NCBI RefSeq assembly: GCF_019803445.1
Contig: NZ_CP081844.1
Span: 1,066,501-1,130,500, forward strand
Origin: Caenibius sp. WL
GTDB lineage: Bacteria; Pseudomonadota; Alphaproteobacteria; Sphingomonadales; Sphingomonadaceae
DNA: 64,000 nucleotides
Direction: 5' to 3'
Positions 18,933 through 26,414 of this stretch are shown piece by piece; positions within the stretch are counted from its first letter, which is position 1, and every line of letters starts with the position of its first letter. Position numbers and translations under genes: made by a program. Under the pieces are notes generated by a model, which did no database searches, had not been told where the DNA came from, and saw only the letters and a program-made list of their open reading frames with translations.

Positions 18933-21125
18933 GGGGTTTGTAAGGTGAAGCGTACGAGGCGGGCATCGCTGGCATTCTTTCTGGCCTCGACTGTGTTGGC
19001 AGGACCTGCCTATGCGGGCACGGTCACCTACACTTACGACGCGCTTGGGCGCTTGGTTCGATCGGTGAGCAACGGCACCAGCACTGCCGATAGCACCTAT
19101 ACCCTCGATCCCGCGGGCAACCGGACCAATGTCACCGTCACCGGCTCGCCGATCCCGTCCTTTTCGATCGACAGCGTTAGCGTTACCGAGGGCGGCACAG
19201 CGACTCTGACCGTCACCAAGAGCGGTGCTGCGAGCGGCACGCTCAGCGTCAATTACGCCAGCGCCGATGGCACCGCGACCGCAGGCTCGGATTATACCGC
19301 GACCGGTACCCAGACGCTGACTTTCCTCGCCGCTGAAAACAGCAAGACGATCACCATCCCCACTATCGACGATGCGGTGATCGAAAGCGCCGAGAGCTTC
19401 ACCGTGACCCTGTCCGGTAATAGCGCAGGATCAGTCATCGCTCAGGCCACCGGCACGGTCACGATCAACGACAACGATGCGACCAGCTTCGCCATTTCCG
19501 ATGCGCCTGCGGTGACCGAAGGGGGCAACCTCGTCTACACCGTCACCAAGACGGGCGGCGTCGCGGCGAACGTGACTTATGCCAGTGCCGATGGCACAGC
19601 GACCGCAGGGGCCGATTACACGGCGACCGGCACGCAGACGCTGACCTTCCTGGCTGCGGACACGACCAAGACGATAACCGTTCCGACCATCGACGATAGC
19701 GCGATCGAATCCGCGGAGACGGTTCTCGTCAATCTTAGCGGTGCGACCAATGGTGCGACGATTTCCCGGGCGCAGGGTTCGGGCACGATCAACGATAACG
19801 ATGCGCCTCCGGTTAGTTTTGCGATTGCCGATGCCAGCGTGACCGAGGGCGGGAATGTCGTCTTTACGGTGACGCGTTCCGGGGACACGAGCGGAGCTGT
19901 AACGGTTGCTTATGCCTCTTCCGATGGCACAGCGACGGCCGGAAGCGATTATACCGCTGTCTCTGGCACGCTAAGCTTTGCAGCGAACGAGACGAGCAAG
20001 ACGATCACGGTTGCGACAACTGCTGATACCACCATTGAAAGCGATGAGACGTTTACGATGACCCTGTCGAACCCATCGACAGGAAGCATTACGACGGCGA
20101 CCGCCACTGGGACGATCATCAACGATGATGTGGCGCCTGCCAATCTGGCCATCGACAGCGTCAGCGCAACGGAAGGCGGCAGCCTTGTCTTTACCGTCAC
20201 CCGCTCTGGCAACACGGCAACCGCAGTCTCGGTAAACTATGCCTCCGCCAGCGGCACGGCGACCTCTGGCGCCGACTTTACGGCAGTCTCGGGCACGCTG
20301 AACTTTGCGGCGAACGAGACGACCAAGATCATCACGGTCGCCACAACCGATGACACCAGCGTTGAAGGGACTGAGATGTTTACCGTGACCCTCTCGGGGG
20401 CATCGGCGAATGCCACGATCACCACCGCTTCTGGCACGGGCACCATCAACGATAACGATGTGGCGAGCGTCAACTTCTCGATTGCCAATGCAGCGAGTGT
20501 CGAGGAGGGCAATTCTGCCACGTTCACGGTCACGAAGACGGGCTCTGCGTCCGGCACAACGACAGTCCAATATACCACAGCCAGTGGCACAGCCACCTCT
20601 GGCTCTGACTTTACGCCCACCTCTGGGACGCTGTCATTCAGCAGGTACCAGACGAGTAAGACGATCACGGTTCCCACTATCGATGATGCGGCTCAGGAGA
20701 GCACGGAGAACTTCACGGTTGTCTTGTCCAATCCGTCGACAGGAACGGGCATCACCAACTCGACTGCCACTGGCACCATTACGGATAATGATTCCGAGCC
20801 CCGGCTGAAAATCAACAGCGCCAGTGCGACGGAGGGTAGCCCGATTGTGTTCACGGTGACGCGTTCAGGCCTCACCACAACTGCGGTTAGCGTGAACTAC
20901 GCAACCTCTTCAGGGACGGCCGCGTCGGGTACCGACTTCACGGCAGCCTCAGGGACGCTTAACTTCGCTGCCAACGAGACCAGCAAGACGATCAGTGTCT
21001 CGACCGTCAATGATAGCCTGACCGAGAGCAATGAGACATTCAATGTTACACTCTCTGGCGCAACGGGTGGGGCTATCATCAGCACCGCAACAGGCACCGG
21101 TACTATCATCGATAATGATCAAGCT
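18933..21125 (+). repeat. Direct repeat copy 2 (YD + Calx-beta cassette)
   Basis: Second copy of the cassette; homology again starts just upstream of the GTG and ends where the two tip domains begin. The roughly 100 bp before it (18842-18932) are very AT-rich and hold no gene. Confidence 0.85.
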
Positions 21126-21488
21126 TGGACCGCAAACCTTACTGTGGGCAGTACTAGCTGCAGTAGTCAATTTTGCTCTATATCGAGAGGGTACTCCCAG
21201 ACGTCAGCCATTGGTAGTTTATCCAATACAACGTTCGGGGCTTATACAATAACTGCTATCAGTCAGACCGTTTCTAGCGGCTCACCTACAGGTCCATACC
21301 TAACCACTCTTCAAATGACAGGAAGCACCTCTCCACCAAACTCCGGATGGTCAACAATTACAATTCCGGGAATTGGAACGCTTAATAGAAGCGGTGCAAG
21401 TTATTCTGGCGGTAGTGGTACTGGAGCATCGTGGATGTGGTATAGTGTGCCCGGAGCCATCGCCAGTGGTGCAGTGATAATACAGTGA
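18945..21488 (+). CDS. Secreted YD-repeat / Calx-beta repeat protein, tip variant B
   Basis: Paralogue of the preceding gene, 847 residues. I chose the GTG at 18945 to match the first copy; a TTG at 18927 is in frame but lies outside the conserved cassette. Signal peptide, YD segment and Calx-beta repeats 1-4 are nearly identical to copy 1. Repeats 5 and 6 differ increasingly. The C-terminal 120 residues (from AWTANLTVG) differ strongly but keep a common skeleton with tip A: GSLSN, then NSGWSTITIPGIGTLNRSGA. Tip B has two Cys near its start (SCSSQFC), while tip A has two near its end (FCVSQGC). A weak GC-rich inverted repeat follows at 21651-21673. Confidence 0.85.
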   Translation: MKRTRRASLAFFLASTVLAGPAYAGTVTYTYDALGRLVRSVSNGTSTADSTYTLDPAGNRTNVTVTGSPIPSFSIDSVSVTEGGTATLTVTKSGAASGTLSVNYASADGTATAGSDYTATGTQTLTFLAAENSKTITIPTIDDAVIESAESFTVTLSGNSAGSVIAQATGTVTINDNDATSFAISDAPAVTEGGNLVYTVTKTGGVAANVTYASADGTATAGADYTATGTQTLTFLAADTTKTITVPTIDDSAIESAETVLVNLSGATNGATISRAQGSGTINDNDAPPVSFAIADASVTEGGNVVFTVTRSGDTSGAVTVAYASSDGTATAGSDYTAVSGTLSFAANETSKTITVATTADTTIESDETFTMTLSNPSTGSITTATATGTIINDDVAPANLAIDSVSATEGGSLVFTVTRSGNTATAVSVNYASASGTATSGADFTAVSGTLNFAANETTKIITVATTDDTSVEGTEMFTVTLSGASANATITTASGTGTINDNDVASVNFSIANAASVEEGNSATFTVTKTGSASGTTTVQYTTASGTATSGSDFTPTSGTLSFSRYQTSKTITVPTIDDAAQESTENFTVVLSNPSTGTGITNSTATGTITDNDSEPRLKINSASATEGSPIVFTVTRSGLTTTAVSVNYATSSGTAASGTDFTAASGTLNFAANETSKTISVSTVNDSLTESNETFNVTLSGATGGAIISTATGTGTIIDNDQAWTANLTVGSTSCSSQFCSISRGYSQTSAIGSLSNTTFGAYTITAISQTVSSGSPTGPYLTTLQMTGSTSPPNSGWSTITIPGIGTLNRSGASYSGGSGTGASWMWYSVPGAIASGAVIIQ

Positions 21489-21823
21489 TTGGGTTGACCC
21501 GCGAACGTGAATTTTACGTACGCCAAGGCAAGATCGGTGCGGGTGCTATCAAAGCAATTGCACCGATTGGCTGAGTGATGATTGCGGGGTGGGGTGGTGT
21601 CCCGGGCAATGTCAGAAATTGTACTGATTGCTGGAATGAGGGGGATGCGTAGGGCGGGGAGATGCCCCGTCCTCGCAAACCAATCAGTCCGTTCCGGTAT
21701 TTCCACTCCTCACCAGAGGTGATCCGAATAGCGGTGATGGTCTATGTGCGATTTTTTTCTCTCTGTGCGAAATGTCAGGATCTGCTATTTGAAGCGGCCA
21801 AGGATTGCCGGAGGCCGTTCAGC
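21489..21823. other. Intergenic region between tip-B gene and IS3 remnant
   Basis: About 335 bp without a convincing gene. An imperfect stem (AGGGCGGGG ... CCCCGTCCT, 21651-21673) may act as a weak terminator, but no T-run follows it. The rest is unremarkable. Confidence 0.4.
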
Positions 21824-22155
21824 TTAAATTTTGCGGCCATATGAGCGTCGTCCAGCATGGCGTAATAGCGTTTCGGCTTCGGCAGGTGGCGATGGTGGCA
21901 AGGAACTGGTGGTTGTTGAACCTGTCGACCGTTCGAGCGGTGGTGACCAGCCCTCACCGAGCGGTCCTGAGGGATTGTTAGAGGATGGAACGGCCTCCGG
22001 AGCCGGTGGTCGAGACCCGAGCGTGCTGTGCGGCCGGACGGTGTTGTAATGTCGTCGCCAAGCTTCGATCAGGATCCGAGCCTCGGCGAGTGAGTAGAAG
22101 ATTTCGCCGTTCAGCAGCTCATCGCGCAGCGACCCATTGAAGCTTTCGTTACAGC
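21824..22155 (-). pseudogene. IS3-family transposase (OrfB integrase) C-terminal remnant
   Basis: Only the end of the rve/integrase core remains: NESFNGSLRDELLNGEIF, SLAEARILIEAWRRHYNT and VRPHSTLGSRPPAPEAV, which together are diagnostic of IS3-family OrfB. The catalytic DDE residues before the final Glu region, and the whole OrfA, are missing. Upstream of the ESFNG motif the frame reads into unrelated sequence, so the element is truncated. It lies between the YD/Calx-beta genes and the DUF5681 gene and shows past transposition in the accessory region. I could not identify terminal inverted repeats. Confidence 0.75.
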
Positions 22156-22332
22156 CAATCGACAATCCAGTGAGCGAGCGTTTGACTTGAATGGTATGCC
22201 CAAAGCCATTAACGCTGCACTCTGACACGAACATTGAGCCGCCCGGCCTGTAACCGGGAGCGGTTTCGGACGTTGGGCTTGGGGGGCGTGTCGCTATTTT
22301 CTAGCTTTGCTCCCTATCCTTTTGATGTCAGG

Positions 22333-23334
22333 CTATTGCCCCAGCGCTTCTGGCTTTGGCCAGGGTGGGTTGCCATTGGTCTCCTCGTAGGCCCGTTCAA
22401 ATTCCGCCAGCGAGCGATACCCATAGGGAGCAAGCAAGGGCTTCATCATATCGTTGGTGATCTTATACACTTCCTTCCGATACTTTTTCTCATCGATGGC
22501 GATAATTCTCCATCTGTTGGCTGTCGCTTGGAAGCTTTCATGCTTGGCCCTCAGGGTTCGCATGGGTAGGAACGCATAGTCCCACAAATGATGTCTGCAG
22601 TCCTCGAGAACCTGCCATCGCTTGGGCAATTGGAGATCGAAGAAAACCCATATGTAGCTGAAAATTTCTCCCAGCAGCTTGCCCCTTCTCTTTGAGCTTC
22701 GGCGATAAAGGATGGACTGCACAAAGTGCGTATCGCGTTCGGCACGGCAGTATTCCGCGTAAGGAATATCCTCCGAGAACATCGGTCCGCGAATGCGCCA
22801 TTTGTAGCTGTACGGATCGATGAGCAGGATGTCGTCTGGGTGAGGCCAGGGATAATCCGGCTCGGCTTTGCCTTCCGTTTGGGCCTGCGCCCAGAGCTGC
22901 GCGCGCACTTGCTTAAACTTCACCATAGATTCGTATCCACGTCGTGCCTGTTGCTCGTCCTGGGCTTGTTGTTGGGCTTCGATCTGCGCGCGTTGATAAG
23001 TCCGTTCGGCATCACGCAATTCAAGCTCACGCGCTTGCTTGAGGATATCGCGTTGGGCGATCGGGTTGCCATTGGCGGCGCTTTTGAGCTGGGCGCGGGC
23101 GACCAATTGGCGGCCGGTCAGCGATGTCTTGCCATTGGCGTCTTTGACGGCAATTTTGCGATCCAGCTCTTGACGTAAAGCATCATCCGTTGCGCTTCCT
23201 TCAAGCGGAAGAGCGTATTTCTCTCGGATCTTGCGGGGCCGTCCTTTGGGATTGCCGGAGTGCCCCTTTTGAAAGCGCGTATACTTAGGAGGATTTTTGT
23301 ACCCGATCCGCTCATCGTCGTTCCAATCACTCAT
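22333..23334 (-). CDS. DUF5681 domain protein, partner of ParB-methyltransferase
   Basis: A 333-residue protein with the DUF5681 motif near its N-terminus (residues about 12-30: NPPKYTRFQKGHSGNPKGRP). This short basic region is common in phage and integrative-element proteins and may bind nucleic acid. A Gln/Arg-rich coiled-coil-like segment follows at about 105-150 (AQIEAQQQAQDEQQARRG). The remainder is unassigned. I chose the ATG at 23334, which has AAGGAG six nt upstream, over the in-frame TTG at 23340. The start overlaps the end of the upstream methyltransferase gene by 8 bp, so the two are probably co-translated and work together. Confidence 0.75.
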   Translation of the reverse strand: MSDWNDDERIGYKNPPKYTRFQKGHSGNPKGRPRKIREKYALPLEGSATDDALRQELDRKIAVKDANGKTSLTGRQLVARAQLKSAANGNPIAQRDILKQARELELRDAERTYQRAQIEAQQQAQDEQQARRGYESMVKFKQVRAQLWAQAQTEGKAEPDYPWPHPDDILLIDPYSYKWRIRGPMFSEDIPYAEYCRAERDTHFVQSILYRRSSKRRGKLLGEIFSYIWVFFDLQLPKRWQVLEDCRHHLWDYAFLPMRTLRAKHESFQATANRWRIIAIDEKKYRKEVYKITNDMMKPLLAPYGYRSLAEFERAYEETNGNPPWPKPEALGQ

Positions 23335-24688
23335 GGCCAACTCCTTGCGGGGCAGTGTCGCGTGCGATTTCCTCCCGATCGTCGAAATGGGATCGGGTGG
23401 GTAAGTGGATGGCGCTCTTGCCTGTAAGCTGTTGCCAGCGGCGAATGATCGTGTCGCAATAGAGTGGATCGTATTCGACGAGCCTGGCTCGCCGCCCTGT
23501 CTTCTCTGCCGCGATCAAGGTCGAGCCAGACCCGCCAAAGCAATCGAGGATGATTTCGCCGCGCTTTGAACAATCCTTGATCGCGTCTGCAATCAGTTCG
23601 ACGGGTTTGACGGTCGGGTGCATGGCGAGCTCTTCGTCTCTTTGTGCACCGACACTGCTGATCCCGGCGTAGTCCCAAACATTCGTGCGGTAACGCCCTG
23701 TCTCGCCCAGCCCGAAGCTGTTCGTGTGAGGAGCGTCACCCTGTTTGAAGACGAAGATTAGCTCATGCTTGGAACGGTAGAAAGTACCCATGCCACCATT
23801 GGTTTTGTTCCATACGACCAAGTTTTTGAGTTCACTAAAGCACTGGCGTCCGGCGGTCAGAAGTTCGCTCATATGCCGCCAGTCCATGCAAATGAACGCG
23901 ATTCCTCCATTGCGCATGGATGCGGCCACATTGCCGAGGGTAGTTGCCAGGAACGTCGTGAATTGTTCGGCCGACATCTCGCCGCTGGCAAAGGCAAACT
24001 CACGATGCTTGATCGAACCGAGGCCGCAGACGTTGCCATCGATCTTCACATTGTAAGGAGGATCGGTGAACACAAGATCGGCTTGCTCATTGCCAAGGAG
24101 CGCAGAAAAGACGCTCGCTTCCCGTGCATCGCCACAAACCAGGCGATGATTGCCCAGTTGCCAGAGATCCTTGGGCTGTGTGACCGGAATCGGGTGAACC
24201 GGAGGCACTATGTTTTCAGGCGCATCACACCCATTCACTTTTGCCTCTTCCGCCTCGCCGATTACTAAGTCGACTTCAGCCAAGCTAAAGCCGGTCAGCT
24301 CGATGTCGAATTCAAGGTCGACAAGGCCTTGGAGTTCGAGGGCAAGGAGCTCCTTGTCCCACCCCGCATTCAGCGCGAGCTTGTTGTCCGCCAATATATA
24401 GGCACGGCGTTCGGCCTCGCTCAAATGTGAGATTTCCAGGGTCGGAACCGATGTTAGCCCGAGTAGCTTGGCAGCCTCTGCCCTGCCGTGACCGGCGATG
24501 ATTTCATTATCCGCGCTGATGAGGATGGGATTTATAAATCCAAATCGTTCGATACTCGCGGCAATCTGCCGCACCTGCTTTTTGGAATGGGTACGCGCAT
24601 TGCGTGCATATGGTTTAAGGGACGTCGTGTTGCGTTCAACAATCGCCTTCGATGCACGTTGCGAAATACTGAATTCGGAAGTGGACAA
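23327..24688 (-). CDS. ParB-N-domain / beta-class DNA methyltransferase fusion
   Basis: The 453-residue protein joins an N-terminal ParB/sulfiredoxin-type domain (residues about 15-145, with NPILISADNEIIAGHGRAEA) to a DNA methyltransferase. The catalytic motif IV DPPYN is at residues 209-213 and the SAM-binding motif FGGSGST at about 384-390. The order DPPY before FxGxG makes it beta class, probably an adenine-N6 or cytosine-N4 enzyme. HPTVKPVELI, typical of the family, is present. Translation starts at a TTG with GGAGA 6 nt upstream. Such fusions occur in prophages and integrative elements, usually without a restriction enzyme; none is visible here. Target sequence unknown. Confidence 0.88.
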   Translation of the reverse strand: MSTSEFSISQRASKAIVERNTTSLKPYARNARTHSKKQVRQIAASIERFGFINPILISADNEIIAGHGRAEAAKLLGLTSVPTLEISHLSEAERRAYILADNKLALNAGWDKELLALELQGLVDLEFDIELTGFSLAEVDLVIGEAEEAKVNGCDAPENIVPPVHPIPVTQPKDLWQLGNHRLVCGDAREASVFSALLGNEQADLVFTDPPYNVKIDGNVCGLGSIKHREFAFASGEMSAEQFTTFLATTLGNVAASMRNGGIAFICMDWRHMSELLTAGRQCFSELKNLVVWNKTNGGMGTFYRSKHELIFVFKQGDAPHTNSFGLGETGRYRTNVWDYAGISSVGAQRDEELAMHPTVKPVELIADAIKDCSKRGEIILDCFGGSGSTLIAAEKTGRRARLVEYDPLYCDTIIRRWQQLTGKSAIHLPTRSHFDDREEIARDTAPQGVGHE

Positions 24689-25228
24689 GATCTGTCTCCA
24701 TGAAAATGTGGGATGCTTGTGAGCAACATGCAGACATGATTGATCTCCTTGTTTTGCGCTTGATGAGGTTAGCCGTGATGCGGCGCGCCATGGCAGAATT
24801 AGCAGCTTAAGTTCTGTCTTGGGAACACGCTAAACCCATGGTCGATTGTGGATATCGGGGATTACTTTGATGACCCACTCCATGGAATCCGCTTCCTGTG
24901 GGCCACTGTGAGAACGGTAGGACTGCCATTTATTTCGCTGTTATCGGACAACCAATTCCCTGTTACGCAAATTGGAATTCCCTGTTTTGGATCGAGCCTA
25001 TTCTCGTTGAGAGAAGGGGCAAAGCATCTGATTTTACCGGATTTTTTCGTCGATATTCGGCGGATTCAATCGGGAAATGGAAGTATTTCGACCAAAAACA
25101 GGGAATTTACCTGAGACCGATTAGCCATGGACTGACACATTCACCACATTCTGATCGTGGCCCGCGACACGCGGAGCTGGTCCGCCCAACCTTGTGGCGG
25201 GGCGCCCAGCGTGTTGCGGGATAGCGGT
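24689..25228. other. Intergenic region at the end of the accessory block
   Basis: About 540 bp with no gene I can support. It carries the promoter region for the methyltransferase pair on its left side and an inverted-repeat element at 24954-25107, listed separately. Two plus-strand frames of 88 and 108 codons cross that repeat and are not convincing. Confidence 0.5.
24954..25107. repeat. Inverted-repeat element with AATTCCCTGTT units
   Basis: AATTCCCTGTT occurs at 24954-24964 and again at 24976-24986, and its reverse complement AACAGGGAATT at 25097-25107. The second and third form an almost perfect 15-bp inverted pair (AATTCCCTGTTTTGG / CCAAAAACAGGGAATT, one extra A) about 100 bp apart. From memory, such sequences recur in intergenic regions of alphaproteobacteria, where they are often mis-called as short proteins containing NREF; that comparison is unverified here. 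Confidence 0.6.
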
Positions 25229-26284
25229 TTATTGCAGCATATTGGCGCGCAGCTTTTCCAGATCGGTGGGGGTGAAGCCGAGTTCCTGCTGAAAATAGGC
25301 GGCCGAGCCGCCATAACGGGCATCGAGATAAGCGAAGAATTGCGCCAGATGCGATTGACCGCTCGGCGTGTAGAGAGGTTCGGCTTTGACGGCGGAGCCT
25401 TTCGCCTGGCTGGCGACATAATACTGGACTATCGGATTGTTCGGGTAATCGGCCGCATTGATCGGCGGCATCTCGAATTCGACGCGGCGGAAGCCGGTTG
25501 AAAGATGATAGTCTTTCAGGATCGTTGCGCGATCCATGCCAAGAATGTCGTAGATCAGCGCCGTTGCAACCCCGGTCCGGTCCTGACCCGCCGAGCAATG
25601 GTAAACGACGGCGCCATCGTCGGCGAGCAACCGTTTGAACAGCGACCGCAGTTGCGGTGCGATCCTGTCTTCCATCCCCTCGTAGATATTTTCCCGGTCG
25701 CTTGAACCGAATTTGGCCAGAAGCGGCTTGATCGAATAGTCGTTGGCGATGAACAGCGCCCCGGTGCGATCATCCAGCAGATCGGGAGCGACTTCCCGTT
25801 CTTCGAGCGACCGGAAATCGACCACTGTTCCGATGGCAAGCTGATCCAGCAGGGCATAGTCGGCTTCGGTCAGCATCGGCATGGCACCCGAACGGTAGGC
25901 CTTGCCCCATCGGACGATCTTGCCATCCTTGGTTTGATAGCCGCCCAGATCGCGGAAATTGCTGCCCTGCTCCAAGGGCAGCACACGCTCGGCCACGGCC
26001 ACGGTGGTGCCATCGGCCCGCTGCATGATGACATAATCGCGTTCGGCCACCGGAAGCTTCACCGCCACGCGCTTCGCCTTGCTGTCACGGGCGATCTGCA
26101 CGTCGTTGTCGTCGAGCACAGGATCCTTGCTCAACCAGAAGCTCGCCGGTGCGCTATCGTCGCGCACGACGAACGCATTTTGCGCATCCTGCCGTTCGAT
26201 GCGGAGCGGTTCAGCTGCGCTGGCGGGAATGACGAAAACCGCGGCCAGTACGGCGGCAGACAGGGAAAGGGCGGATTTCTTCAT
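25229..26284 (-). CDS. Secreted tyrosine-phosphatase-like enzyme (Y_phosphatase3 type)
   Basis: A 351-residue protein with a signal peptide (ending ASAAEP at about residue 25), so it acts in the periplasm or outside. The family N-motif SNFRDLGGYQTKDGK lies at residues 108-121 and the P-loop HCSAGQDRTG holds the nucleophile Cys230 and Arg236 (CX5R). The fold matches MptpB-like protein/lipid phosphatases; a phosphoester other than phosphotyrosine is equally possible. The first 100 residues are an added beta-rich domain that I cannot name. The gene follows the TonB receptor by 130 bp on the same strand, which suggests the phosphatase processes the receptor's ligand. Confidence 0.85.
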   Translation of the reverse strand: MKKSALSLSAAVLAAVFVIPASAAEPLRIERQDAQNAFVVRDDSAPASFWLSKDPVLDDNDVQIARDSKAKRVAVKLPVAERDYVIMQRADGTTVAVAERVLPLEQGSNFRDLGGYQTKDGKIVRWGKAYRSGAMPMLTEADYALLDQLAIGTVVDFRSLEEREVAPDLLDDRTGALFIANDYSIKPLLAKFGSSDRENIYEGMEDRIAPQLRSLFKRLLADDGAVVYHCSAGQDRTGVATALIYDILGMDRATILKDYHLSTGFRRVEFEMPPINAADYPNNPIVQYYVASQAKGSAVKAEPLYTPSGQSHLAQFFAYLDARYGGSAAYFQQELGFTPTDLEKLRANMLQ

Positions 26285-26414
26285 AAATACCGTGCCTCAT
26301 GCAAATTGTGTCTGACAGACACGCCGGCGGGGGATCGACAGCTCTTCCCGGAACAATCCCCCACTGGCGCCTCGTTTACGCAATTATTTCCAATTCCAAA
26401 TTTGAACCGCATCT

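Noticed and set aside
16500-21120. Regularly spaced repeats as a possible CRISPR array
   Set aside because: The roughly 300-bp periodic repeats are in frame and encode Calx-beta domains; there are no short palindromic repeats or unique spacers.
24848-25224. Two overlapping plus-strand frames (88 and 108 codons)
   Set aside because: Both run through the AATTCCCTGTT inverted-repeat element, and their reading frames are explained by that repeat.
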